Shown: one piece after another, positions 1-7,968 of the stretch | Layout: the number at the start of each line of letters is the position of its first letter | How positions within the stretch are numbered: position 1 is the first letter of the stretch | Origin: Hellea sp. | GTDB taxonomy: Bacteria > Pseudomonadota > Alphaproteobacteria > Caulobacterales > Maricaulaceae | Length of the DNA: 64,000 nt | Reading direction: 5' to 3' | Assembly: GCA_020629545.1 (NCBI GenBank) | Contig: JAHDDC010000009.1 | Span: 1-64,000, forward strand | Notes under the pieces: generated by a model | Databases searched by the model: none | Told to the model about the DNA's origin: nothing | What the model saw: only the letters and a program-made list of their open reading frames with translations | Translations under genes and position numbers: made by a program

Positions 1-510
1 CAATTTCTTGAGTTCCATGAAATTCCCCCAAGATCACTATATCTTTAGAGTAAACCTGACTATGGCGCGCGCTTTTCTGTGAACATGCCGACAAAGAAAG
101 AGATACAATGAATATGCAGCAAATTTTAATATTTAAAAATTTGATACCGCCTTTTCGGACTTTCACGGGTTCTACCTTTCAACTTAACAACAATATTCAG
201 ATAACTGGATATTCTTGGAATGAGGTCTTTCGATATAAACTTATAAGAGCATACCCATTCGTATCGTCAACACTCTAGTGTTTGGAAAGAGTTGTCTAGA
301 GGATGAAGTTGCGAGCAGCTTATTTTGGGCGTCTTTAGCCTCTAGCCTTCGCTCACTCTGCCCCCACGATACGCATCCGACGGCCGAATAGAGACTCCCG
401 CTTTTAGGAACAAACGCACATCAGAAAATGGAAAGTCGATTCACCGCTGGAAGAACGGCGGGCCAGTTAGACAGTTAAACCCGCCCGAATATTTCGGCTG
501 CGCCTTTCGT
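1..510. other. Intergenic stretch with no convincing gene
   Basis: No ORF of normal composition is seen. The first 280 bases are AT-rich. A 56-codon ATG ORF at 108-278 has no clear ribosome site and a protein-unlike composition, so I do not call it. The right part holds the tail of the minus-strand operon that ends at 511, including a GC-rich inverted repeat at 457-485. Confidence 0.5.
457..485 (-). terminator. Possible stem-loop after the DUF4177 gene
   Basis: GGCGGG and CCCGCC pair across a 17-nt loop 26 nt beyond the DUF4177 stop. There is no good T-run on the minus strand, so it is at best a weak terminator or a 3'-end stabilising hairpin. Confidence 0.3.
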
Positions 511-690
511 TTACTTCCGCAGATATAGCGTAGGATATCCCCCATAAGGATGATTGACGGTCACGAGCTCCCAACCGTCAAGGGCCTGGCGGTTAAGGGC
601 TTCGGTCAATTGATCGTCGCGTTTGGCCTGTGATGAAAAAGTGCTTATTTTGATCGTTAAAACCTTATACTGCCACCTACGTTCCGACAT
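511..690 (-). CDS. DUF4177 domain protein (59 aa)
   Basis: This gene is too short for the ORF track. Reading from the ATG at 690 gives a product starting MSERRWQYKVLTIK and ending YPTLYLRK, with the core ALDGWELVTV. That is the usual layout of stand-alone DUF4177 proteins: a short beta strand, a helix, then a GWELV strand. The ATG lies inside the 3' end of the CPBP protease gene with a 14-nt overlap in another frame, so translation is probably coupled. It is the last gene of the SPFH operon. Function is unknown. Confidence 0.75.
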   Translation of the reverse strand: MSERRWQYKVLTIKISTFSSQAKRDDQLTEALNRQALDGWELVTVNHPYGGYPTLYLRK

Positions 691-1543
691 GAAGATTGCC
701 TTTCATTTTTTTCCATACAAATAATGTAAGAGCTGCCATGGCGACAAATCCGCCAATACCTACCAGACCTCTCCAGGGCATATCGGCCGAGGTCTGAGAC
801 ATAATCGCAACTCCCGCGAGCGCGTTGATCGTCCCGTGGAGAACACAGGCGCTCCAGACTGATCCGCTGCGCTCTCGCAAATAGCTGAAAATGGGAGAGA
901 ACATCAGGCAATAGGCGATAAATACCATGACGCCTAGGGCTGGTGACAATGACGGATAATTATATCCCATCGCGATAATAGGCGCGTGCCAGATACCCCA
1001 TAAGAGGCCCGTAATCGCGGTGGTTTTCCAAAACCCAGACGGTCTGAGGAAATCCCACAACCACCCTCTCCATCCAAGCTCTTCTGATAAAAGCAGCGGC
1101 GTATTAATGGCGGCCCCCAAAGTGACAGCAGATAAAATCACAATCAGCCCTGTCATCGGCTCCTCAAGCGGTGGCGGGACCTCCATTCCAGCGGCAAGGA
1201 CCTGATCGCGAAGACCAATGACCGGATTTTGCAAACTGATATCACCGGGAAGAATTGAGATAAGAAGGGCCAGGATCGCCATTCCGATTCCAATGAGCCA
1301 GGCCCATAAAAGCCAGACGTTCAGGCCATTTCGGACCCCACCCTTAAAGCCAAGCGCTTCAAGACGCCGTCCCTTTTCAAACAAAAACGCGCAAACTATG
1401 GCGCCAATGGCGGGCCCTAACATAAATAAGAACAGATAGAGCTGTGCGAGAGGTCCCGACAATCCATCTCCAAAAAACATAAGCCCCGCAAGCGCCCAGC
1501 TAAAGCCAAGGCTAACAATAATAAAGGTCATCAGTTTTTTCAT
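677..1543 (-). CDS. CPBP-family intramembrane protease
   Basis: The 288-aa multi-pass membrane protein carries the CPBP (Abi/CAAX) motifs in order: EELGWRGWL with the paired glutamates and arginine, then WGIWHAP with a ligand histidine, then HGTINA with the second histidine. The family includes Rce1-like intramembrane glutamic proteases and bacteriocin-immunity proteins. Here the substrate is unknown. The start overlaps the stop of the upstream ribbon-helix-helix gene (ATGA), and the 3' end overlaps the DUF4177 gene. Co-transcription with an SPFH scaffold suggests a membrane-quality or membrane-domain role, which is inference. Confidence 0.88.
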   Translation of the reverse strand: MKKLMTFIIVSLGFSWALAGLMFFGDGLSGPLAQLYLFLFMLGPAIGAIVCAFLFEKGRRLEALGFKGGVRNGLNVWLLWAWLIGIGMAILALLISILPGDISLQNPVIGLRDQVLAAGMEVPPPLEEPMTGLIVILSAVTLGAAINTPLLLSEELGWRGWLWDFLRPSGFWKTTAITGLLWGIWHAPIIAMGYNYPSLSPALGVMVFIAYCLMFSPIFSYLRERSGSVWSACVLHGTINALAGVAIMSQTSADMPWRGLVGIGGFVAMAALTLFVWKKMKGNLHVGT

Positions 1544-1737
1544 GACTTGTCCTTTTGTTCTTTGGTGACAATGGGGTCACTCTTTGTTTCTTTTAATCGG
1601 CCCTGCCGCCTGAGAGCATCGCGCAGAACATACTCAATCTGCGCGTTGACAGACCGAAGCTCATCATCAGACCAGCGCTTCATGGCCTTAAGAACGTCTG
1701 CATTGATCCTAAGCGGATATGATTTTTTATCGGGCAA
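1540..1737 (-). CDS. Ribbon-helix-helix (Arc-like) DNA-binding protein
   Basis: The 65-aa basic protein has the Arc/MetJ fold signature: a short strand KSYPLRINADVLKAM, then helix and turn through DDELRSVNAQIEYVLRDAL. The called start is a TTG with no visible ribosome site, 21 nt after the SPFH stop, so translation probably depends on coupling. It overlaps the CPBP gene by 4 nt. A tandem GATATC site with one-helical-turn spacing sits in the operon promoter and is a natural candidate operator for this protein. Autoregulation is inference. Confidence 0.75.
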   Translation of the reverse strand: MPDKKSYPLRINADVLKAMKRWSDDELRSVNAQIEYVLRDALRRQGRLKETKSDPIVTKEQKDKS

Positions 1738-1758
1738 TTTCGCAGCGAACCGACGCGC

Positions 1759-2631
1759 TTAGTAAAGCGTGCCGGTGTTCACAACCGGTTGTGTTGCACG
1801 ATCAGAACACAAGACGACCAGAAGGTTGGAAACCATTGTCGCCCGGCGCTCACTATCAAGCTCAACAACACCTTTGGCCGATAGTTCGTCCAAGGCATGC
1901 TCGACCATACCAACGGCACCTTCGACGATTTTTTGGCGAGCCGCGATGATAGCGCCGGCCTGCTGACGCTGGAGCATGGCTTGGGCAATTTCTGGCGAGT
2001 AAGCCAAATGAGAAATTCGGGCTTCGATCACATTAATGCCGGCCTGGGCAAGGCGGTCCTGAATTTCGTCTTTCAAACGATCTGAAATTTCAGCCGGGTG
2101 CGACCGTAAGGATATTTGTCCTTCTTCATGTTGATCATAGGGATAGCTGGTTGCCATAGCCCGGATAGCCGCTTCGGACTGAATTTGCACAAAACTTTCA
2201 TAACTATCGACGTTAAACACAGCTTCAGCGGAGTCTGAGACTTCCCAGACGACGATCGCCGCGATCTCAATCGGAGACCCATCCAGTTCATTGACCTTAA
2301 GCTTGCCACTTTCAAAGTTTCTAACCCGCAAGCTGACTTTTTTCTTGGAATAAAAGGGGTTGTTAAAGCGCAGGCCCGGCGTTCTCACTGTGCCAATATA
2401 TTTTCCAAACAAGGATAGGACGGCCGATTGATTGGGTTCGACCTTATACAGTCCCGAAAAGCCAAACATTGTCGCAATAAATAAAAGAACCCCGCCAATC
2501 GTTTTCACAGCATAGCGCGCCTCAATGCCCGTTATGAATAAGAAGGCCGCAGCCGCCAACATAGCCAAAAGCACGACTAAAAAGGGAATTCCGCTAACCG
2601 AACCCACATTTCTTTCTCTGATGTCACTCAT
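1759..2631 (-). CDS. SPFH/Band 7 domain membrane protein
   Basis: The 290-aa protein has two N-terminal hydrophobic segments (about residues 15-35 and 42-60). These are followed by a Band 7/SPFH domain starting at KVEPNQSAVLSLFGKYIGTVRTPGLRF, and a helical C-terminal part with AQAMLQRQQAGAIIAARQKIVEGA, typical of stomatin/prohibitin-like oligomers. Such proteins scaffold membrane microdomains or control membrane proteases. It is first in a four-gene operon with an RHH regulator and a CPBP protease. The ATG has GGAGAG upstream. Confidence 0.88.
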   Translation of the reverse strand: MSDIRERNVGSVSGIPFLVVLLAMLAAAAFLFITGIEARYAVKTIGGVLLFIATMFGFSGLYKVEPNQSAVLSLFGKYIGTVRTPGLRFNNPFYSKKKVSLRVRNFESGKLKVNELDGSPIEIAAIVVWEVSDSAEAVFNVDSYESFVQIQSEAAIRAMATSYPYDQHEEGQISLRSHPAEISDRLKDEIQDRLAQAGINVIEARISHLAYSPEIAQAMLQRQQAGAIIAARQKIVEGAVGMVEHALDELSAKGVVELDSERRATMVSNLLVVLCSDRATQPVVNTGTLY

Positions 2632-2652
2632 AATTCTCTCCTGTCAAATATT

Positions 2653-2681
2653 GTGATATCATTTTGATATCGTTTTGTCAA
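2653..2681 (-). promoter_or_regulatory. SPFH operon promoter with tandem GATATC operator
   Basis: On the minus strand, TTGACA (2681-2676) and TATCAC (2658-2653) are 17 nt apart. Two GATATC palindromes (2655-2660 and 2666-2671) lie 11 bp apart, one in the spacer and one on the -10. The same-face spacing suits cooperative binding by two ribbon-helix-helix dimers. The promoter is read from sequence; the regulator identity is inferred. Confidence 0.6.
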
Positions 2682-2764
2682 AATGGGAATTGTGCAATTT
2701 TTTTCAAGAGCTATACGACGAATAATTTTTCGGTTATGGTGATTTAGGTTTTTTGGGGATCTAT

Positions 2765-3667
2765 ATGAGAAAGTTTTTATTATTATCAGCAATCGCTGTA
2801 TTACCGCTGGCAGCCTGTAACCCGGCGACAGAGTCTAACGTAGAAGCAAATGTAACAACAAATTCTGAGACTGCAGTCGCGCCAGGTTTGGACGCCATAC
2901 TCGACAGTCAAAAAGAGGCCGTGAAAGCCCGTTACACCTATCGGCACCCCCAACAAACAATAGAATATTTTGGAATCAAACCCGGCATGACGGTTGCGGA
3001 AGTTTTACCTGGAGGCGGCTGGTACTCATCAATTTTGCTTCCCTATCTCGGAGATGGCGGGCAGTTGATCGGCATTGATTATGATGTCGATATGTGGGCC
3101 AAATTTGGCGGTTTTGCGACCCCCCAATTTTTAGAACAGCGGAAAAGCTGGGCCGAAACCTGGACAGCCGATGCAGAGAAATGGCGCTCAGGATCAAATG
3201 CAGCAATCAAAGCCTTTGCTCTAGGCGACAATCCCAAGGACCTAAAGGATACGGCCGATGTCGTCCTTTTAATCAGAGCGATTCACCATTTACACCGATT
3301 TGATCAAGCCCATCTCGGCGATGCGCTCAATGACATAAAACTTATCCTCAAGCCCGATGGTATTGTCGGGATCGTTCAGCACCGGGCCAATGAAGATCAG
3401 GCCGATGCCTGGGCCGCAGGCGATAATGGCTATATGAAACAAAGCCGCGTGATAGAGATCATGGAAGAAGCGGGCTTTGAGCTGGCCGCAGAGCCGAGCG
3501 AAATTAATGCAAATCCAAAGGATAATGCGACCTCTGACAATAAGGATAGTGTTTGGCGACTACCGCCATCCTTGCGAGTGCCCAAAGACGACCCAGAGCT
3601 TAAGGCGAAAATGGAAGCGATTGGAGAAACTGATCGTATGACCTTGAAGTTCAAGCTCAAAAAATAG
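2765..3667 (+). CDS. Lipoprotein with class I methyltransferase-like domain
   Basis: The ATG at 2765 (preceded by GGGG) gives a lipoprotein signal MRKFLLLSAIAVLPLAAC with lipobox LAAC. I prefer it to the TTG at 2753 reported by the track. The mature part has a Rossmann-like motif I, TVAEVLPGGGWYS, then GQLIGIDYDVDM and DVVLLIRAIHHLH. This matches the COG4798-type predicted methyltransferases. Export of an SAM-dependent enzyme to the periplasm or outer membrane is odd, and the real activity is unknown. It converges on a serine hydrolase gene with no spacer. Confidence 0.8.
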   Translation: MRKFLLLSAIAVLPLAACNPATESNVEANVTTNSETAVAPGLDAILDSQKEAVKARYTYRHPQQTIEYFGIKPGMTVAEVLPGGGWYSSILLPYLGDGGQLIGIDYDVDMWAKFGGFATPQFLEQRKSWAETWTADAEKWRSGSNAAIKAFALGDNPKDLKDTADVVLLIRAIHHLHRFDQAHLGDALNDIKLILKPDGIVGIVQHRANEDQADAWAAGDNGYMKQSRVIEIMEEAGFELAAEPSEINANPKDNATSDNKDSVWRLPPSLRVPKDDPELKAKMEAIGETDRMTLKFKLKK

Positions 3668-4852
3668 TTAGGGTCCTCCGGAACCGCTCATACCGGGTCG
3701 CAAAGGCATTAATGGTTGCTTTGGCCCTAGCCGCATCCAATCCCGTTTCGGGTTGTCATAGACCTGATCCATAACCTCCAAGGCAAGACCGGCAGGCCTA
3801 TAATGATTGCTGTTCCAAAGAACAGCAATTCCGGTTTTGCGTTCCGGGTCAAATAATATCTGGGCGCGATAACCTTCCACAGCCCCTCGGTGACCAATAA
3901 CCGTGTTCTCACCGTAATCATAGATACGCCAGCCCAGACCATATTTGGCGTTCTTCAGGGCCCCATAATAGCGGCGCATTTTTCTGTCTTCATATGGCGT
4001 CGCAATTCGGGGCGTGTGCATTGACTCACGGACATAAGGACTAAGGGCTGAACCGTCCATTTGCCCCTGCATCCATTTAGCCAGATCAAGCACCGAAGAA
4101 TTGACGCCTGCAGCTGCGGGCAAACGGTAATAGGTCGGCTTGACCTTATAGATTGGATTTCCCCGGCTATTGTGGGGCTTGGCCCAATCCACTGACTGCT
4201 CGAGACCCTCCAATGTAATACTGGCGGTATTCATGCCCAGCGGTTGAAAAATATTTTTCGCGACAACGGTCTTGTACGGCAAACGCGTAACGGATTCGAT
4301 GGCTTCGGCAACAGCGTCAAAGGCAACATTTTGATAGCTGTGACACGCTCCGGGTTCACAAATTCGTTCAACTGTACCCAGATCAGCCCGAACATGTTTG
4401 GCAGCACGGCCATCTTCTATTCGGCGATCATAAGCATTGTTTGTAAGCCCGGTCCGATGGGAAAGAACATCTTCGACCGTCACATCATGGCGCGCCTCCG
4501 GCAGGCTCAGGGATGGCGCGAGCCGATCAATCGGCGTCTGTAATTCCATGTCCCCCGACTCGGAAAGCTGCAGAACAGCTGTTGCGGCAACACCTTTGGA
4601 AAGTGACGCCCAACGAAACACCGTATTTTCACTTACGCCATGGCGCCCGCCCTTTTGGGTAACGCCATAACCCTTGGCAAAAACGATCTCGCCATTCTCG
4701 ACAATAGCGACGGCCATGCCGGCCATTTCCGGTCTTTGCATCAAATGCTCAATACGCTTATCAATTTCCGTGCGGTTTATGCCCGAAGCGTCAGCCTGAC
4801 CGAAGACACACGCCGCCAACACAATGGCAATGATATGGCGCAATGTAGGCAT
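3668..4852 (-). CDS. Serine hydrolase, class C beta-lactamase-like
   Basis: The 394-aa protein has a signal peptide (MPTLRHIIAIVLAACVFGQADA). The catalytic motifs of the beta-lactamase/DD-peptidase superfamily are present: SLSK near residue 90 (SxxK), YQN (YxN) and HRG replacing KTG. These features fit EstB/AmpC-like esterases or DD-peptidases rather than a dedicated resistance enzyme. Its ATG overlaps the uppP stop by one base, so a cell-wall role is plausible. Confidence 0.85.
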   Translation of the reverse strand: MPTLRHIIAIVLAACVFGQADASGINRTEIDKRIEHLMQRPEMAGMAVAIVENGEIVFAKGYGVTQKGGRHGVSENTVFRWASLSKGVAATAVLQLSESGDMELQTPIDRLAPSLSLPEARHDVTVEDVLSHRTGLTNNAYDRRIEDGRAAKHVRADLGTVERICEPGACHSYQNVAFDAVAEAIESVTRLPYKTVVAKNIFQPLGMNTASITLEGLEQSVDWAKPHNSRGNPIYKVKPTYYRLPAAAGVNSSVLDLAKWMQGQMDGSALSPYVRESMHTPRIATPYEDRKMRRYYGALKNAKYGLGWRIYDYGENTVIGHRGAVEGYRAQILFDPERKTGIAVLWNSNHYRPAGLALEVMDQVYDNPKRDWMRLGPKQPLMPLRPGMSGSGGP

Positions 4853-5655
4853 TAGAATATAAGCCAGCCCAGAATAATCAGACCTAACAGAACTCTATAA
4901 ACCATGAACGGAAACATTCCGATACGGCTCACGAGTTTCATGAAAAATGCTATGGCGATATAGGCGGACACAAACGAGAGCGCTGCAACTATCAGGCCAG
5001 CGTTAAGGCTCGCTTCGGCTCCGGTCTCAGCCTTCGAAAGCTTGAGCAAAGCGTAAAAACCACCTGCCGCAATAATCGGCAGGCTCATGAGCATGGAAAA
5101 CCGCGCGGCTTCAACACGGGTCATATCCATCATGCGGGCTGCGGTCATCGTAATCCCTGAGCGCGATGTTCCGGGAATAAGCGCAATCATTTGCGCCAGA
5201 CCCATTCCAAAAGCGCCTTTCCAGGTCAGATCTTCAGTGGTTTTTTCGCGGGCATATTTTACATCTGCCCACCAAAGCAAAATTCCAAAAAATATCGATG
5301 TGAAAGCGATAATCCAGCCATTACGCAAAAGATCATTCCAGCCATTCATCGCCAATAACGCCCCAAATATCAAAGCTGGCGGCGTTGCCACGATAAGGTT
5401 GAGCGCGAGGGCTGAGTTTTTATTCAACCGCCGACGGCAAAGATCAAAAAACCCGATGATCATGTTCCCGACATCGCGTTTGAAATAGAGAATAACCGCA
5501 AAAAGCGAACCAAAATGCGCCATCACGTCAATGAGCACGCCTTGCTTCCCCACGCCCATTAACTCGGGCAAAATTAAATGGGCCGAGCTCGAGACGGGCA
5601 AGAACTCCGTCAGGCCCTGAATAATGGCCAAAAGAATCAAATATAAAATAGACAT
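4852..5655 (-). CDS. uppP: Undecaprenyl-diphosphatase UppP (BacA)
   Basis: The protein recycles the lipid carrier undecaprenyl pyrophosphate to the monophosphate for peptidoglycan synthesis. At 267 aa and about eight membrane segments it matches the family. Both signature blocks are clear: GLTEFLPVSSSAHL at the N-terminus and PGTSRSGITMTAARM in the middle. It is co-transcribed with the downstream serine hydrolase. Confidence 0.96.
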   Translation of the reverse strand: MSILYLILLAIIQGLTEFLPVSSSAHLILPELMGVGKQGVLIDVMAHFGSLFAVILYFKRDVGNMIIGFFDLCRRRLNKNSALALNLIVATPPALIFGALLAMNGWNDLLRNGWIIAFTSIFFGILLWWADVKYAREKTTEDLTWKGAFGMGLAQMIALIPGTSRSGITMTAARMMDMTRVEAARFSMLMSLPIIAAGGFYALLKLSKAETGAEASLNAGLIVAALSFVSAYIAIAFFMKLVSRIGMFPFMVYRVLLGLIILGWLIF

Positions 5656-5778
5656 GTGGCGGGTCTAAGCCTGAGGCGTTACCAGAGTATTATCTCCGCT
5701 TTAAAAGGCATTCATGCAGCTGTCAGCGCGAAAATACAGCTTTAGATTCCCCAAAAACTGTTATTTTTATTTTTAAAT

Positions 5779-5793
5779 GACAGATTGTCGCAT
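5779..5793. promoter_or_regulatory. Palindromic site GACAGATTGTCGCAT (copy 1)
   Basis: The arms GACA and TGTC are separated by 3 bp, and the 15-mer recurs 97 bp downstream with one change. It has the form of a repressor operator, for example of the TetR type. The cognate regulator is unknown. Confidence 0.45.
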
Positions 5794-5875
5794 AATGTAT
5801 CCCATGAATATGTTTATTATATTGTTTATATTCAACGACTTATGTTGAGTGATATTGAAATTTATGAATTCAAAC

Positions 5876-5890
5876 GACAGTTTGTCGCAT
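5876..5890. promoter_or_regulatory. Palindromic site GACAGTTTGTCGCAT (copy 2)
   Basis: Second copy of the site; the inner palindrome is CGACA-GTT-TGTCG. A third 11-bp match (GACAGCTTGTC) occurs in the acyl-CoA ligase promoter region at 25522. Confidence 0.45.
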
Positions 5891-6026
5891 CTTGATTTTG
5901 TGATTTATCGTAGAAATTGGCGTAAAACGCCCTATCCCACGCGCATTAACCCAAAATTAAGTCCCGTCCACTCGAATATTGATTTATTTTTCTAATTTTT
6001 ACCAATATTTTGGCAATAAATGCCTT

Positions 6027-6056
6027 TTGACGTGGATTTTTTCGTCCTGATATAAG
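6027..6056 (+). promoter_or_regulatory. Likely gltD promoter
   Basis: TTGACG (6027-6032) and TATAAG (6051-6056) are 18 bp apart, about 50 bp upstream of the gltD start. Confidence 0.55.
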
Positions 6057-6106
6057 GCCGCTCGGGCGAAAACACCCTTTTCAATTGTTATAAAATGGAG
6101 CTGCAC

Positions 6107-7534
6107 ATGCCCCAGCGCATGTTACAATTCGTTGATACTGAGCGCCAAATGCCAGACAAACGCGAGGCTAAGGCCCGCGCTGAAGACTTTGCCGAAATTT
6201 ACGGTGATTACCTAGAGGCAAAGGCGGAAGAACAAGCCTCCCGTTGTTCGCAGTGCGGCGTCCCATTTTGTCAAAACCATTGCCCGCTGCAAAATAATAT
6301 TCCGGACTGGCTGAAACTTACGGCCGAGGGCCGCCTTAAGGAAGCCTATGCCATATCCGCATCAACCAATTCCATGCCAGAAATTTGCGGACGCATTTGC
6401 CCTCAAGACCGCTTATGCGAAGGCAATTGCGTCATTGAGCAATCCGGTCACGGAACCGTAACCATTGGATCTGTTGAACGATTTTTGACAGATAATGCCT
6501 GGGAGCAAGGCTGGGTTGCGCCGTTAAATCCTCGCACCGAACGGGATTTGTCCGTTGGCATTATTGGCTCTGGTCCCGCAGGTCTGGCGGCAGCGGAAAG
6601 CCTGCGCGAAAAAGGCTGGCAAGTCACAGTTTACGACCGCGCCGACCGCGCTGGCGGGCTACTGATTTACGGCATCCCTAACTTCAAACTTGATAAATCG
6701 ATAGTGCAAAGACGCACACAACGCCTGGAAGACGGTGGTATTAAATTCGAATTGGGTGTCGATGTAGGTCTCGATATAAGCTTTGATAAACTTCGCGAGA
6801 AACATCAGGCCGTCTTGATCGCCACCGGCGTTTACAAAGCGCGTGATCTGGAATGTCCCGGCGCGGATGCAGACTCTGTACGGCCTGCCCTATCTTATTT
6901 GATAGATAGCAATAAGCGAGGTCTGGGCGATGAGATTGAGACGGATACCGCGCAAGGGAAAGACGTTGTCGTGATTGGCGGCGGCGACACAGCAATGGAC
7001 TGTGTTCGAACAGCTATTCGGCAAGGGGCGAAGTCCGTGAGCTGCCTGTATCGCCGGGACGAGGCCAACATGCCGGGTTCAGCCCGGGAAACCGAGAATG
7101 CCAAAGAAGAAGGTGTCGAGTTTAAATGGCTGGCCGCGCCGCAATCTATATTGGTCAACGACGGAAACGTAACCGCTGTGCGCGCCGATAAAATGCGACT
7201 TGGCCTTAAGGACGCGTCGGGTCGACAAAGCCCGGAACCCATTTCGGGCGCCGAATTTGACGTCAAAGCAGACCTCGTCATTAAAGCGCTCGGGTTTAGC
7301 CCGGAGAATATGGAAAACCTATCCCCGGAGCTCGTGACGACGCGATGGGGCACGGTTCGCGTCAATCCTTTGACATTCGAGACAAATTTGCCGGGCGTCT
7401 ATGCAGCCGGTGATATTGTCCGAGGCGCGTCTCTGGTGGTTTGGGCTATTCGCGAAGGTCGCGACGCAGCCGAGTACATGCATAAATATTTGGAAGCTCT
7501 TCAGCTCTCGCAGCAATTGGAGGCCGCAGAATGA
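6107..7534 (+). CDS. gltD: Glutamate synthase small subunit GltD
   Basis: This is the NADPH-dependent glutamate synthase beta subunit, which passes electrons to GltB. The N-terminus has the cysteine clusters CSQCGVPFCQNHCPL and CGRICPQDRLCEGNC for 4Fe-4S centres. An FAD motif GIIGSGPAGLAAAESL and an NADPH motif VVIGGGDTAMDCVRTA follow. I choose the ATG at 6107 (MPQRMLQF) because GGAG lies 6 nt upstream; the track start at 6095 has no ribosome site. It is followed, with a 4-nt overlap, by a GFA-family gene and then gltB. Confidence 0.95.
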   Translation: MPQRMLQFVDTERQMPDKREAKARAEDFAEIYGDYLEAKAEEQASRCSQCGVPFCQNHCPLQNNIPDWLKLTAEGRLKEAYAISASTNSMPEICGRICPQDRLCEGNCVIEQSGHGTVTIGSVERFLTDNAWEQGWVAPLNPRTERDLSVGIIGSGPAGLAAAESLREKGWQVTVYDRADRAGGLLIYGIPNFKLDKSIVQRRTQRLEDGGIKFELGVDVGLDISFDKLREKHQAVLIATGVYKARDLECPGADADSVRPALSYLIDSNKRGLGDEIETDTAQGKDVVVIGGGDTAMDCVRTAIRQGAKSVSCLYRRDEANMPGSARETENAKEEGVEFKWLAAPQSILVNDGNVTAVRADKMRLGLKDASGRQSPEPISGAEFDVKADLVIKALGFSPENMENLSPELVTTRWGTVRVNPLTFETNLPGVYAAGDIVRGASLVVWAIREGRDAAEYMHKYLEALQLSQQLEAAE

Positions 7535-7956
7535 CACACCCCATTAAAGGTCAATGCCTGTGCGGAAGCGTAAAGTTTGAAACAGCCCTGCCGGATCATA
7601 TCGACGCCTGTCATTGCAGTATGTGTCAGAAATGGGCCGGCTCTGTATTTATAGGCGCCGATTACCGCAAGAGCGACGCTGTCAAAATTCTATCTGATAC
7701 AGATCTGACTTGGTATGAAAGTTCGGAATGGGCAAAACGCGGGTTCTGCAAAGTCTGTGGCTCCAGCTTGTTCTATCGCCTTAAACAGGTTGAAGATTTT
7801 TGGGCCGTCTGTGCGGGCAGTCTCAACCTGCCGAGCGGGCTGTCTCTGAATAAAGAAATTTTTATCGACGAAAAATCCGACATGTTCGAATTATCCGGGG
7901 ATCACGACAGATTAACCGGTCAAGAATTTTTCGCATCTCTACAGTCCAACAGCTAA
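7531..7956 (+). CDS. GFA/CENP-V family zinc protein
   Basis: The 141-aa protein has the GFA cysteine pattern: GQCLCGSVKFE, then CHCSMCQKW, then CKVCGSSLF. The family is named for glutathione-dependent formaldehyde-activating enzyme, but most members have no proven activity. It overlaps the gltD stop (ATGA) and lies 12 nt before gltB, so it is embedded in the glutamate synthase operon. A link to nitrogen metabolism is suggested by position only. Confidence 0.85.
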   Translation: MTHPIKGQCLCGSVKFETALPDHIDACHCSMCQKWAGSVFIGADYRKSDAVKILSDTDLTWYESSEWAKRGFCKVCGSSLFYRLKQVEDFWAVCAGSLNLPSGLSLNKEIFIDEKSDMFELSGDHDRLTGQEFFASLQSNS

Positions 7957-7968
7957 GGCAATCCTGCG

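Larger units (their letters stand above)
5656..6106. other. Divergent intergenic region between uppP and gltD
   Basis: About 450 bases, strongly AT-rich, with no gene. It holds two near-identical GACAGNTTGTCGCAT palindromic sites 97 bp apart, and a sigma-70-like promoter for gltD near its right end. It probably serves both divergent genes. Confidence 0.6.

Noticed and set aside
108-278. A 56-codon ATG ORF near the left edge
   Set aside because: No convincing ribosome site and a low-complexity, unlikely composition; nothing recognisable.
657-911. 84-aa ORF overlapping the CPBP gene
   Set aside because: Shadow of the CPBP and DUF4177 genes in another frame.
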